Positions 26,353-35,622 of a DNA stretch of 64,000 nt are shown here, in pieces. The position numbers and the translations under genes are program-made. Under the pieces are notes generated by a model. The model was not told the DNA's origin. It ran no database searches and saw only the letters and a program-made list of their open reading frames with translations. The stretch is from assembly GCA_002083615.1 (NCBI GenBank), contig MSXO01000002.1, positions 1 through 64,000 of the forward strand, read 5' to 3'. Every line of letters starts with the position of its first letter. Position 1 is the stretch's first letter. The DNA comes from Proteobacteria bacterium ST_bin11 (GTDB taxonomy: Bacteria; Pseudomonadota; Gammaproteobacteria; Methylococcales; Methylomonadaceae).

Positions 26353-27622
26353 AAGGTTTCTCTATTTTCCAATCTAAGCGTGGCGCAATAACTCCCCTTC
26401 TGCCTTCGCCTAAAATAGCAACAGGGCTGCTGCTGTCGTGTAATGTAAAAGTAATTTCTTCTGGAAATATGTCTAATATTTCAACTGCAGGAATGGTTGC
26501 TGCAACTCGAATTGAGTAGGTGCCAGACAATAGCCATTGGGTTGGTAAATATGATATTGCTATATATTCTCCTATTTTGTCATGATTGCCTAACTCAACA
26601 TTAGGGCGCAAATCCAGGGTCGATGAAGTAAAAATTATTCCACTTGATATGTTAGAAAGTTCGAAACTTATAGAATAGCTGGTGCCTATTGTTAGTGTCT
26701 CATATCTTATCTCTAAAAGTGCTGGGTGGCTATTATCTATGATGCCATTTGAGTCTATAATTTGTATAGAATTAATAATTAATTTTTGTCTACTTGTGGG
26801 TTTTCTAATGGTAGAAGAGGCTGATTTATTCTCGGTGGTGTTGTTTAAATAATGTTGAATACAGTCATCAGTTGTTCCTATTTTATTTAATAGGCCCGAT
26901 CGTAGAAGTATGCTCCTATTACATAATTGAGATATTGTTCCCATGTTATGACTAACATATAAGACAGTTCGTCCTTCACTACCTACTTCTTCAATTTTTC
27001 CAAGACATTTCTTCTGAAACTGCGCATCTCCTACAGCTAGTACTTCATCAACGATCAATATTTCCGGTTCTAGATGCGCTGCTACTGCAAATGCTAAACG
27101 CACGTACATACCACTTGAGTAATGTTTAACTGGTGTATCCAAAAATTTTACAACTTCAGCAAAATCTACAATTTCATCAAATTTTTTTTTAATTTCATGT
27201 TTTCGCATACCTAAAATCGCGCCATTAAGAAATATATTTTCTCGCCCGGTCAATTCAGGATGAAATCCGGTACCCACTTCCAACAAACTCGATACTCGGC
27301 CATTAATGATAATGTTGCCGGTGCTGGGATGAGTAATCCGACTCAGTATTTTTAACAGCGTAGATTTGCCGGCACCGTTTCGACCTATAATTCCGACCCG
27401 GTCACCATGTTTTATTTCAAAATTAATATCCTTGAGTGCCCAGAATTCTTCGGTATTTTCTAAGCTGGTATCGCCTTGAATTGGATGTAATAAACTCTTG
27501 CTGAGATTTTTAAAGCCTCGGCTCAGAGACTCTCCCAGACTGGTGTATTGGTAACAGCTTTGCTGTTGATGCTGAATAATATATTTCTTGCCCAGATTAT
27601 CGACTTTAATTGCGGTGCTCAT
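26345..27622 (-). CDS. wzt: Polysaccharide ABC exporter ATP-binding protein (Wzt)
   Basis: From the ATG at 27622 the protein is 425 residues. The ATPase domain (about 30-255) has Walker A GRNGAGKSTLLK, signature YSSGMYVRLAFAVA and Walker B ILIVDEVLAVGD. A C-terminal extension of about 150 residues, rich in beta strands (ending LDWKIEKPCV), matches the carbohydrate-binding domain of Wzt proteins that read the polymer end before export. A longer frame to 27694 would overlap wzm and lacks support. Together with wzm it exports O-antigen or capsule-like glycan. Confidence 0.9.
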   Translation of the reverse strand: MSTAIKVDNLGKKYIIQHQQQSCYQYTSLGESLSRGFKNLSKSLLHPIQGDTSLENTEEFWALKDINFEIKHGDRVGIIGRNGAGKSTLLKILSRITHPSTGNIIINGRVSSLLEVGTGFHPELTGRENIFLNGAILGMRKHEIKKKFDEIVDFAEVVKFLDTPVKHYSSGMYVRLAFAVAAHLEPEILIVDEVLAVGDAQFQKKCLGKIEEVGSEGRTVLYVSHNMGTISQLCNRSILLRSGLLNKIGTTDDCIQHYLNNTTENKSASSTIRKPTSRQKLIINSIQIIDSNGIIDNSHPALLEIRYETLTIGTSYSISFELSNISSGIIFTSSTLDLRPNVELGNHDKIGEYIAISYLPTQWLLSGTYSIRVAATIPAVEILDIFPEEITFTLHDSSSPVAILGEGRRGVIAPRLDWKIEKPCV

Positions 27623-27641
27623 CAGGATGTAATTATGTAAG

Positions 27642-28472
27642 TTACAGGCTGTCGGCAAATTGCCGTTCCGTGTGCATGAAGTATCGGTAACCAATTAAGA
27701 ATAATGACAAAGATATTGCATTGGATAGTAAAAATCCATCCCAGTAAATATTAGCGTTATCGCCTATCACCATCCAGCGGAAGCCATCTATAACGCCAAC
27801 CATGGGATTTAATGAATACCACAAACGCCATTGTTCCGGTACGACTTGACTGCTAAAACCGACTGGGGAAATATATAGACCGATCTGTACGATAAAAGGA
27901 ATTACATAACGAAAATCACGGTATTTTACGTTGAGTGCCGAGATTAGATAACCCAAGCCCAAGGCAGTAATGGCCGCCAGTAATAAGAATAAGGGCATCA
28001 ACAGAATATAAATTGAAGGCTGGAACTGATACCATGCCATCAAAGCCAGTAATAGTATGAATGAAATCAGGAAGTCGACGATATTCACCAACAATGGTGC
28101 CGTAGGTGCGATTATTCTGGGGAAATAGACTTTGCTGATCATCGCCGAATTATTTACTACCGCATTGGCGCTTTCGCTCAGCGTATTTGAGAAAAAATAC
28201 CAAGGTAACATCGCTGTAAACACCATGATGGCATAAGGTGCTTCGCCTTCAGTAGGCAGTTTGGCGATTCTGCCGAAAATCACCGTGAACACCAACATTG
28301 TCAGCAACGGTCTGATGACTGCCCAGGCCGCACCGACGGCAGTTTGTTTGTAGCGGACTTTGAAGTCCCGCCAGGCCAGAAAATAAAACAAATCCCGGTA
28401 TTCCCATAATTCACGTCCCGAGTCGCTCAGTGTTTTATTGGGGGTAATAACAATTTGTTGCCGGGTACTCAT
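27642..28472 (-). CDS. wzm: Polysaccharide ABC exporter permease (Wzm)
   Basis: The 276-residue ABC-2 permease has six hydrophobic helices and the early cytoplasmic segment ELWEYRDLFYFLAWRDFKVRYKQT, cut here to the cue RDFKVRYKQT. It also has AWAVIRPLLTMLVFTVIFG, the usual first membrane region. It pairs with wzt 19 bp downstream. It heads the minus-strand export operon, so the 195 bp before it (28473-28667) should hold the promoter. Confidence 0.92.
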   Translation of the reverse strand: MSTRQQIVITPNKTLSDSGRELWEYRDLFYFLAWRDFKVRYKQTAVGAAWAVIRPLLTMLVFTVIFGRIAKLPTEGEAPYAIMVFTAMLPWYFFSNTLSESANAVVNNSAMISKVYFPRIIAPTAPLLVNIVDFLISFILLLALMAWYQFQPSIYILLMPLFLLLAAITALGLGYLISALNVKYRDFRYVIPFIVQIGLYISPVGFSSQVVPEQWRLWYSLNPMVGVIDGFRWMVIGDNANIYWDGFLLSNAISLSLFLIGYRYFMHTERQFADSL

Positions 28473-28667
28473 TTGATTATGCGGTTTGGCTGATAGCTTA
28501 CGTGAAGTTTGACATAGGCTCAGGTCAAGTTCTGGCCGGAATTTAGAACTTGATCGCCGAACAAGTGTAGTAGAAATGGTGCACGGAACTGAAGTATTTT
28601 TGCTGAAGCGAATATCTTCAATGCCAATGCCTGACCGTTGCGAGGTGTATCGATCGGCCTTACACGG

Positions 28668-30779
28668 CTAGCGTACCGATCGTTTTTTGGGGAGTCCGGT
28701 ATATTTGGTTTTGAACGGTGTGGTTTTAGATCGTAGTTTGATTGTTTGCTCATCGGTTTTCGGTTGAAAACTCGGTACCAAATGCTGCTTGCCATTGCCA
28801 ATCAAATCCGCGCGCCCCATCTCCTTCAAGGCCTCCCGCAGTAACGGCCAGTTTTTGGGGTCGTGATAGCGCAAAAACGCCTTGTGTAGACGCCGCTGTT
28901 TAATACTTTTTGGAATCGCCATGTCCGCACTATTGCGGGCTACTTTGTGCAAAGTATCTTTGCCGGAGTGATACATTGCTGTCGCAATCGACATCGGCGA
29001 CGGCAAAAATGCTTGCACCTGGTCGGCGCGGAAGCCATTGCGTTTCAACCACAGTGCCAGATTCAGCATGTCCTTGTCTTCGGTGCCAGGGTGGGCGGCG
29101 ATGAAGTAGGGGATTAGGTATTGCTCCTTGCCGGCTTCCTTTGAATACTTATCAAACATCTGTTTGAAGCGGTCGTAAGTGCCCATGCCCGGTTTCATCA
29201 TTTTCGACAAAGGTCCTTGCTCGGTGTGTTCCGGGGCGATTTTTAAGTAGCCGCCGACATGATGAGTGACTAATTCTTTGACGTATTCTGGCGTTTCCAC
29301 GGCAATGTCATAACGCAAGCCGGAGGCGATGAAGATCTTTTTAATGCCAGGCAGTTGTCGGGCGCGCCGGTATAGTTTAACCAGGGGGGGTTGGTCGGTA
29401 TTCAGGTTTTGACAAATACCCGGATAGACGCATGAGGGTTTGCGGCAAGATTCTTCTATTTTCGGGTCCTTACATGCCAAGCGCCACATATTTGCGGTGG
29501 GTCCGCCCAAGTCGGAGATGTGGCCGGTAAAGTTGGGCGAGGTATCGCGGATGGCTTCAATTTCGCGGATGATGGAATCTTCGGAACGATTTTGAATGAT
29601 GCGGCCTTCGTGCTCGGTAATTGAACAAAAACTGCAACCGCCAAAGCAGCCGCGCATGATTAGAACGGAATGCTGGATCATTTCGAACGCGGGGATATTG
29701 GCATTGCCGTAGGATTTATGCGGCAGGCGCGAATAGGGCAGATCGAATACGCCATCCATCTCCGGTGTGGTCAGCGGCAGTGGCGGCGGATTAATCCATA
29801 CCTCGCGATTGCCGTGACGTTGGATCAAGGCGCGGGCGTTGCCTGGATTGGTTTCGCCATGCATGACCCGCGACGCATGCGCATATAAAATCGGGTCATC
29901 CTTCACTGCCTCGTAGTCCGGCAGGCGGATCACGGTTTGAGCGCGCTGTTTGTTGGCGATGGGTTTAAATTGGATCAGTTTTTCATCCGCCGCTAGTTCA
30001 GGTTTAGCATCGCACGCCGGTTCTTCTTGATACGGGTTGATATGCGAAATCACCGCGCCCGGCTTGTCTATGTCGGTGGAGTCCTTCTCCATCCAGCCCT
30101 GCGGTACCTGTTTCACAAAATGTACGGTACCGCGGATGCCTTTCAAATCGGCAATGGTTTCGCCTTTGGCCAAGCGTTGGGCAATTTCCACAACTTGTCG
30201 TTCGGCGTTGCCGTAGACCAGTAAATCGGCTTTGGAATCTAAAATGATAGATTTGCGCACCTTGTCCGACCAGTAATCGTAATGGGCGATCCGACGGAGA
30301 CTGGCCTCGATACCACCGATGACGATGGGGACGTTTTTATAGGCTTCACGGCAGCGGTGAGCGTAGACATTTACGGCCCGATCCGGGCGTTTTCCGGCTG
30401 CGCCATGTGCGGTATAGGCGTCGTTGGAGCGGATTTTCTTATCCGAGGTGTAACGATTCACCATCGAATCCATGTTGCCGCCGGTCACGCCGAAAAACAG
30501 CGTGGGCTGCCCCAGTCGTCTAAAGTCGTCAGCACTATGCCAATCCGGCTGGGAGATGATGCCGACCCGAAACCCTTGAGCCTCCAAAACCCGACCAATT
30601 ACGGCCATGCCAAAGCTAGGATGATCCACGTAAGCATCGCCAGTTACCAAAATAACATCGCAAGCGTCCCAACCTAACTGCTGCATTTCCGCGAGTGTCA
30701 TGGGTAGTTCTGGGGCCGGGCCGAAGCGGTGCGCCCAGTATTTTTTGTAACCGAAGATGTTGGGGGCGTTGTGTATCAC
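28668..30779 (-). CDS. YgiQ-family radical SAM protein
   Basis: The 703-residue protein has the YgiQ N-terminal domain (GYKKYWAHRFGPAPELP early, a cobalamin-like fold region) and a radical SAM domain with C378, C382 and C385 in MRGCFGGCSFCS binding the 4Fe-4S cluster. The C-terminal tail is Lys/Arg-rich. The reaction is unknown for the family. The start is a GTG that overlaps the stop of the upstream spermidine-synthase-like gene (GTGA), so the two are coupled. Confidence 0.88.
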   Translation of the reverse strand: MIHNAPNIFGYKKYWAHRFGPAPELPMTLAEMQQLGWDACDVILVTGDAYVDHPSFGMAVIGRVLEAQGFRVGIISQPDWHSADDFRRLGQPTLFFGVTGGNMDSMVNRYTSDKKIRSNDAYTAHGAAGKRPDRAVNVYAHRCREAYKNVPIVIGGIEASLRRIAHYDYWSDKVRKSIILDSKADLLVYGNAERQVVEIAQRLAKGETIADLKGIRGTVHFVKQVPQGWMEKDSTDIDKPGAVISHINPYQEEPACDAKPELAADEKLIQFKPIANKQRAQTVIRLPDYEAVKDDPILYAHASRVMHGETNPGNARALIQRHGNREVWINPPPLPLTTPEMDGVFDLPYSRLPHKSYGNANIPAFEMIQHSVLIMRGCFGGCSFCSITEHEGRIIQNRSEDSIIREIEAIRDTSPNFTGHISDLGGPTANMWRLACKDPKIEESCRKPSCVYPGICQNLNTDQPPLVKLYRRARQLPGIKKIFIASGLRYDIAVETPEYVKELVTHHVGGYLKIAPEHTEQGPLSKMMKPGMGTYDRFKQMFDKYSKEAGKEQYLIPYFIAAHPGTEDKDMLNLALWLKRNGFRADQVQAFLPSPMSIATAMYHSGKDTLHKVARNSADMAIPKSIKQRRLHKAFLRYHDPKNWPLLREALKEMGRADLIGNGKQHLVPSFQPKTDEQTIKLRSKTTPFKTKYTGLPKKRSVR

Positions 30780-31579
30780 AAGTTTATAATCCGATTGAAA
30801 GCATTGGGGTTATAGCGTTTTAAATCCAGCAAATAGACCGGAAACTCCAACTGGTATAGTTGTTCCAATCGCTTTGCTTTGCCGATGAGTTGTTTAATGC
30901 CGGGCTTTGTCATGGCTTCGCCGAAAGCAAAACCGATAATGTTACCCCGGTTGCGAACGGGTAAAAATAACAGTCGTCTGTCAAATACACGGCCGAGGTT
31001 CCAGGCTACTTGCTGGAACAAGTCTTTGTCGGTGCCCCATAAATTAATTACCAGCATACCGTCTTTGCTTAGTAAGGTTCGGCAGTTATCGAAAAAAGTT
31101 TCACTGCTTACTTCGGGAGCCATGCCGTCGTGGTCGTAAGCGTCTATCACGATTAAATCGTGTTGTTCGCTTTGTACCTTGCTTGCCTGACTCACATGCT
31201 GCGCCCCACACCCAATCTTGATTTTTAAGCGCGGATCGAATGGTAAGTCAAAATGACTACGCGCTACTTTTAATACGCTGCTACGAAACTCCACCACCTT
31301 TAATCGGCAATCGGCAAACTGATGTAACATAAATTTGGCGATAGTGCCGCCGCCTAATCCAATCATCAGTACTTCGGCGGGTGCCTCGTGAAACATCAGC
31401 CCGGCCATCATGGCGCGGGCATATAAAGAATGTAAGCGGTCAGGCTCGGCCAGCAACATGCTGCTTTGCCGGGCATGTGAGCCAAAATGCAGTGCTCGGA
31501 CACCTTCCTTATCAACGATTTCAATAATGCCTTCGTCGTCGTGACTCTGGTGTACCACCAGGCCTTCATATTTGTACAT
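30776..31579 (-). CDS. Spermidine-synthase-like methyltransferase-fold protein
   Basis: The 267-residue protein has a SAM-type Rossmann domain: MIGLGGGTIAKFMLH (about 84-98) and LKVVEFRSSVLKVARSHF, then LIVIDAYDHDGMAPE and FFDNCRTLLSKDGMLVINLW. This is the aminopropyltransferase fold. The Asp-rich polyamine pocket looks only partly kept, so real spermidine synthase activity is uncertain. It is translated just before ygiQ with overlapping codons. Confidence 0.75.
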   Translation of the reverse strand: MYKYEGLVVHQSHDDEGIIEIVDKEGVRALHFGSHARQSSMLLAEPDRLHSLYARAMMAGLMFHEAPAEVLMIGLGGGTIAKFMLHQFADCRLKVVEFRSSVLKVARSHFDLPFDPRLKIKIGCGAQHVSQASKVQSEQHDLIVIDAYDHDGMAPEVSSETFFDNCRTLLSKDGMLVINLWGTDKDLFQQVAWNLGRVFDRRLLFLPVRNRGNIIGFAFGEAMTKPGIKQLIGKAKRLEQLYQLEFPVYLLDLKRYNPNAFNRIINL

Positions 31580-32023
31580 GCGGGGCAGCGCTCGGTAACA
31601 ATCCGGCTATTTTCCTTGAAAATCCGGCGCTTGTCTTGTTAATACTGCGTCGGCGACTGTTTAGTCACCTTGTAAAAACGAAGGGATATCGCGTCAATAA
31701 GGCTGGGCGTTACTGGGGCGAATTGTCTTGCACTGTAAATTGAAGGCCTGGAAGATGCAGTATTGATTGCCGAAAAGCGAGCGGGGAGTTAGAAGTTCCT
31801 GATTAGCAAGCTGCTTTACCTGAATACCTTGCACGTCCCCGAAATCGTCATTTCGGCGTACCCTCTGTGGGGCACAAGGGGAACGCCGAAATCCAGACTG
31901 CATGGATAGCTCGAAGCTTACCATCCATGGCAATCGATGCCCGCTCTAGTGCCCTTTGGCTATCCAGGCGGGCATGAGGGACTTTCTTGGTTTAGCCGAT
32001 GCAGTTTATTGGTCAGGTAAAAG
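31580..32023. other. Intergenic region with several hairpins
   Basis: About 440 bp without a supported gene. The right part (31845-31975) contains a cluster of palindromes described separately. The left part shows nothing recognisable beyond the presumed promoter for the spermidine-synthase-like gene. Confidence 0.55.
31848..31975. repeat. Cluster of REP/BIME-like palindromes
   Basis: First comes ATTTCGGCGTACC at about 31852 answered by GGAACGCCGAAAT near 31879-31891, then CCAG. It is like the widespread GTCATTCCGGCG...GGAATCCAG repeat family. Next ATGGAT and ATCCAT arms at about 31905-31927 around an AGCTCGAAGCTT core. Last ATGCCCGC at 31938-31945 paired with GCGGGCAT at 31968-31975. It lies downstream of the minus-strand spot between two operons. 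Confidence 0.6.
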
Positions 32024-32644
32024 TCAGTCCACTCGATAACCTTCTTCCATGAGTACGCGTTTAACCACCGGGCGCGACAGCATCAAACGATAGTGTTTCA
32101 TGCAATTTTCCGGCAGGGAAATGCCGATTTTGTCCGCCCAAAACTCCACGTAGAACAGGGCGGCATCGGCGATGCTGAAGGTGTTGAGCGCATAGCCTTC
32201 CGATGGCAGTTGTTTATGCAAAATGGCGAAACCCTGGTTAACAATGGTCAACCCTTGCGCTTTAACCGCGTCGTGATCGGCAGGGTTTGGTGTGAATTTC
32301 TCCGTGGTAAAAATTCTGGCAAAGCCTTGGCCGTGTAGGGTGCCCACTGCATAGTCCATCAGCTCGATAGCTTTTGCGTCGCCATCGGCATCGCCCGGCA
32401 ACAGTTTGGCTCTGGGGTAAGTACGTGCCAGCCAGTAAGCGATGGCTTGAAACTCGGTCAAGGCGCTGCCATCGTTGCGGACCAGGGTCGGAATGGTGGC
32501 TTTTGGATTCAGTGCCAGGTACTCCGCTTGATGCTGATCGCCAGCCATTAAATTGATCAGATGAGCTTCGAAAACCAAATCAAGCTCTTCAAGTAATATG
32601 TGGATGCCTGTGGTGCAAGAGCCGGGTGTTAAGTAAAGTTTCAT
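32024..32644 (-). CDS. Glutathione S-transferase family protein
   Basis: The protein is 206 residues from the ATG at 32644, where the thioredoxin-like domain begins (MKLYLTPGSCTTGIHILLEE). S9 and the Cys that follows are in the usual glutathione-activating place. ATIPTLV holds the conserved cis-Pro, and the next loop the Ser that binds glutathione. An all-helical C-terminal domain follows. A longer frame to 32722 overlaps the upstream gene and is unlikely. It is probably the last gene of the four-gene minus-strand unit running from 34529. Substrate unknown. Confidence 0.85.
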   Translation of the reverse strand: MKLYLTPGSCTTGIHILLEELDLVFEAHLINLMAGDQHQAEYLALNPKATIPTLVRNDGSALTEFQAIAYWLARTYPRAKLLPGDADGDAKAIELMDYAVGTLHGQGFARIFTTEKFTPNPADHDAVKAQGLTIVNQGFAILHKQLPSEGYALNTFSIADAALFYVEFWADKIGISLPENCMKHYRLMLSRPVVKRVLMEEGYRVD

Positions 32645-32670
32645 AAATTGTGCCGTCGGAAAATTTAGCC

Positions 32671-33132
32671 TTAACGACACTCTAGAAAGTAAGCATTTAT
32701 CTCTAATGCAAAGTTCCGCCAAAGTAAGGCAATATCGCTACGCACGGCGCTCAGGTAAACCTGATCGGGTTTATGTTCGTCCGGGAAATTGGATAAGGCG
32801 CAGGAGGTGCGGTGCTTGTCCACCACCATCAACAAAAATTCGTCGATGAAGCCGTCAAATACCGCCAATAACGACTTAGTTAAATCTGCCAAGCCCTGAT
32901 TGACGATGCTGGTCGAATGATCGAACGGTAAGGTCTTTAACTCAATAAGGGCATTTTCATAAGTTGTTTTCAAGACAATTAGTATATTGCGTTGAAAACA
33001 ACCATCCCACTGTTGGTGCGACAAGTCATGGGCCAGTAGTTGATCGTAGTGTTTCTTCATGATCGGCTTTTGTTCACTTACGAATCGGCTAAATTTGCCG
33101 AAGCTGCTAGCGTTGAGTGTTGGATTGTTCAT
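32671..33132 (-). CDS. Hypothetical helical protein
   Basis: The 153-residue soluble protein is rich in predicted helices, with scattered His and Cys and no motif I recognise. It sits 15 bp after the amine-oxidase-like gene and 26 bp before the GST gene, all on the minus strand, so it is likely co-transcribed. No signal peptide is seen. Confidence 0.6.
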   Translation of the reverse strand: MNNPTLNASSFGKFSRFVSEQKPIMKKHYDQLLAHDLSHQQWDGCFQRNILIVLKTTYENALIELKTLPFDHSTSIVNQGLADLTKSLLAVFDGFIDEFLLMVVDKHRTSCALSNFPDEHKPDQVYLSAVRSDIALLWRNFALEINAYFLECR

Positions 33133-33147
33133 ATCAAAGTCCTTTCT

Positions 33148-33597
33148 TTAGTGTGTTAATGCGGTAAAAACCCGATCGCTAGCTTCCAATGCGCCTTCCA
33201 AATAACCGCCTGCTCTGCCGGCTGTTTCCGTCCCACCGAAATACAATTTGTCTTGCCAATGATCCAATTGCAGTGAGCGATAGCCGTCGATGGGATGCTC
33301 GAAAAGTGGCAAACGATCGTCTGTCATTTGCGGAATTAAGCTCAACCCCAAGCGCTCTGCTAATCGGGTTATGCGGGGTTGATCGGTGGGCCATAGCCGA
33401 GTGGGGCCCAAGTCTGCGCTAAAGTCAGCAGGACTGGATGCGGATAAAATCCTGCCGCCGCAGCGTTCGCGAGCTTCAAACACGCCGATACTCGCTTTGT
33501 GCTTTAGCAGTTTTTCAGCCAAAGACAAACCGGATGGCCCGGCACCAATAATCGCCAGGTCTAGCATGCTCATCACACTGTCTATGTCGTTTGGCAT
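33148..33597 (-). pseudogene. Amine-oxidase-like FAD protein with internal deletion
   Basis: The frame is 149 residues. The first half is a good FAD-binding start: LAIIGAGPSGLSLAEKLL, then VFEARERCGGRILS and LGPTRLWP. The last part is the C-terminal FAD-contact strand of amine oxidases, LYFGGTETAGRAGGYLEGAL. About 200 residues that normally lie between, including the substrate domain, are missing, yet the frame stays open. It therefore looks like an in-frame deletion product. It may be inactive or may be a small FAD-binding protein. It overlaps the upstream unknown gene by 16 bp. Confidence 0.65.
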
Positions 33598-34529
33598 AAC
33601 AGCGAGTTGCTATGCCATAGGGGTAGCCTTGGCGCTTCGGTCGAGGCGCTGGGCATGATCAGCTTCTTGCGGAAAATATCCCAAACGCCGTCGTACCGTT
33701 GTTGCACCCGGATACTCCAACCCCAAACGATGGGTAAATGCGCCGGTGCCCAAATATAAAGATCCGGTCTGTCTGGTCCGGCGTTCTGCATGAAATACAC
33801 AGTGTATTTTTCCAAAACGCTGATTGAAGCGACCGACTTGCCGGCAATTTGCGACGGAATGGTTTGGGTGACCGCGTGACTGAAAACCCGTTTTTGTTGA
33901 TGGCCTTGTTGTTGAAAGGCCCCGAGCAGTGTTACTGCTAAATTAACTCGGGCAGTACCAATATACAAAACCGGGCTGCCGACAAAAGCCTCGGTATCCA
34001 GTAATGTCATCGTTTCACCGTCGGTAAAGTGTGCTGTTCGGGTTGATTCCAGCAACTGTAAGACCCCCAGTTGACTGCAAAAGCCGGCAGTGTCCCATTC
34101 CAGTTCAAAATGGGGGCTAATGCTTAGCATCGGCGTCTCCTCTGCCAGACTTACTGCGGGGGCAGCTATGCTGGCCTCGAGCAAAGTCAAACGGTTGCAA
34201 TTGACTAGTTGCGGGTGATCTGCGGGAGTCAGTAAGCTGTTTATGAGTTGTGTGCCAAGCAACTCGCTATCCCAAACAAATGCCTGTGCCCGTTGGATAT
34301 CCACTGCTGTCGCAGCGGACTGTTCAGGACTTAGGCGGTAGTCCCCCAGTAAGCCGTTTTGCAGATCATCCTCCAAATTGCCAAGTCGCGTATCGGGCAA
34401 ATTGGCTGTGTCGATGTCATAACGCAGGCCAGCTTGTATCATTGGCTTGCTAGGTTTGGGCGGTGCCGGCGTCGGTCGGGGCAGTGGATAACTGTGTTCC
34501 ATGGCTTGGTTGTGAATGGCTAATGCCAT
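33582..34529 (-). CDS. Hypothetical protein, first gene of an unknown operon
   Basis: The product is 315 residues from the ATG at 34529. A Pro-rich stretch near the N terminus (PLPRPTPAPPKP) is followed by a mixed alpha/beta region with no motif I recognise, and the last third is rich in Trp and Tyr (LYIWAPAHLPIVWGWSIRVQQRY, shown only as a cue). No signal peptide or membrane helix is evident. An alternative TTG at 34553 would add eight residues. It overlaps the deleted amine oxidase gene, so it may act with that family of enzymes. Confidence 0.6.
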   Translation of the reverse strand: MALAIHNQAMEHSYPLPRPTPAPPKPSKPMIQAGLRYDIDTANLPDTRLGNLEDDLQNGLLGDYRLSPEQSAATAVDIQRAQAFVWDSELLGTQLINSLLTPADHPQLVNCNRLTLLEASIAAPAVSLAEETPMLSISPHFELEWDTAGFCSQLGVLQLLESTRTAHFTDGETMTLLDTEAFVGSPVLYIGTARVNLAVTLLGAFQQQGHQQKRVFSHAVTQTIPSQIAGKSVASISVLEKYTVYFMQNAGPDRPDLYIWAPAHLPIVWGWSIRVQQRYDGVWDIFRKKLIMPSASTEAPRLPLWHSNSLLCQTT

Positions 34530-34772
34530 CACTGCATTCAAGAATGAGGCCAAATAGTTGCTGAGGCCTGAGCACCGTTACAGTCATTGGTTGAGGAGAG
34601 TTAGGGGCCAAGTCAGACCTGCAAATCGATGTCAGGGATCCTACAAAGTCTGAGTACTTGTCACGATTACCCTTCAACTTTTGGTTTCAGCCGGCTTTAC
34701 CTCCTCTTTCTTGCCATCCACGAAGAAGGCTTCTAAAGTTCTGGGTTATCTCCAGCGTATTTTAGGATAATC

Positions 34773-35171
34773 ATGCGAAATCTATTTATAACCACGTTAT
34801 TGCTAATCCCAGTCGCAGCTATCGCAGAAAACGATGCGTTCAAAAATATGGACAAAGCGCAAATGCAGCGGGTGATGCAGCAAATGAAAGCCATGCAAAA
34901 CTGTGTGAAAAGCATCGAGAAAGCCGACTTGCAGGTCTTTGAAGCCCAGGCTAAGCAAATGAATGCCGAGGTTAAGAGCTTATGTGCTGCCGGAAAACGC
35001 GATGCAGCGATGGCCAGAGCGATGGACTTTGGTAAGGAGGTCGCGGCCAACAAAGCTATGCAGAAAATGAAGGAATGTGGTGAGGGAGTAAGCGAAGCCA
35101 TGCCTTTGCTGCCCGATGTTGCAGAGCCTCAGAACCCGAACGGTAAGTCACGGCATGTTTGCGATCATTAA
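34773..35171 (+). CDS. Small exported hypothetical protein
   Basis: The 132-residue precursor has a signal peptide (about 1-18, ending AIAEN). The mature part is helical and Met/Lys/Ala-rich, with several Cys (near residues 47, 72, 110 and 130) that may form disulfides in the periplasm. It is similar in style to the exported protein at 35997-36383, though I cannot show homology. The gene is transcribed away from the unknown minus-strand operon, with 243 bp between them. Confidence 0.65.
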   Translation: MRNLFITTLLLIPVAAIAENDAFKNMDKAQMQRVMQQMKAMQNCVKSIEKADLQVFEAQAKQMNAEVKSLCAAGKRDAAMARAMDFGKEVAANKAMQKMKECGEGVSEAMPLLPDVAEPQNPNGKSRHVCDH

Positions 35172-35280
35172 GTGTTAATGCACCATGTTGGTTAGTTTTT
35201 TCTCAGTTAAATTTTACGGTTATTTGCTTCTAACCCGCGCCAGCCCTGATATAATCAGATTTTTTTGATGGGGGTTTTTT

Positions 35281-35538
35281 ATGGCTGTTGATCTGGTAGA
35301 GTTAAAAGCGGTTTTAGCGCGGATGGAATCTGCTTTGAGTAGCATCACAGAAATGGACTCCGAAATACTTGAGTTCATTGATGCCAATTATTCGGATTTG
35401 TTGAACGACCAAAAAATGGTGCAGGTGTTTAAAAGCGTCGGCGATGCCGAGGACGAATTGCAAAGACAGTTAAACTTCTTACGCCTTCGTCTAACCGCCG
35501 GCATTCCGGAGTTTAAAGAAGTTTGCGACGCGGCTTAA
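35281..35538 (+). CDS. Small hypothetical protein, possible coiled coil
   Basis: The 85-residue acidic protein is almost entirely helical (LVELKAVLARMESALSSI, then ELQRQLNFLRLRL). No known motif. It starts with ATG after an AT-rich leader and ends 37 bp before a strong hairpin, which supports a short single-gene transcript. Confidence 0.55.
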   Translation: MAVDLVELKAVLARMESALSSITEMDSEILEFIDANYSDLLNDQKMVQVFKSVGDAEDELQRQLNFLRLRLTAGIPEFKEVCDAA

Positions 35539-35574
35539 GCACTATTCAAAAAGCGTTTCGTAATTGGGTAAAAA

Positions 35575-35622
35575 GGGGAAGCGATGAGTTTGGCATATCT
35601 GCGAAACCGTCCTCGCTTCCCC
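35575..35622. terminator. Long hairpin downstream of the 85-residue gene
   Basis: GGGGAAGCGATGA at 35575-35587 pairs with TCCTCGCTTCCCC at 35610-35622 (12 of 13 positions), and the loop itself has GTTT...AAAC arms. No clear T-run follows, so it may be a processing or transcript-end hairpin and not a classical terminator. Confidence 0.5.

Noticed and set aside
28651..28690. CGATCGG/CCGATCG hairpin with a T-run on the plus strand at the ygiQ end
   Set aside because: The T-run is on the strand opposite to the flanking genes, so it cannot serve ygiQ as a classical terminator; left out of the features.
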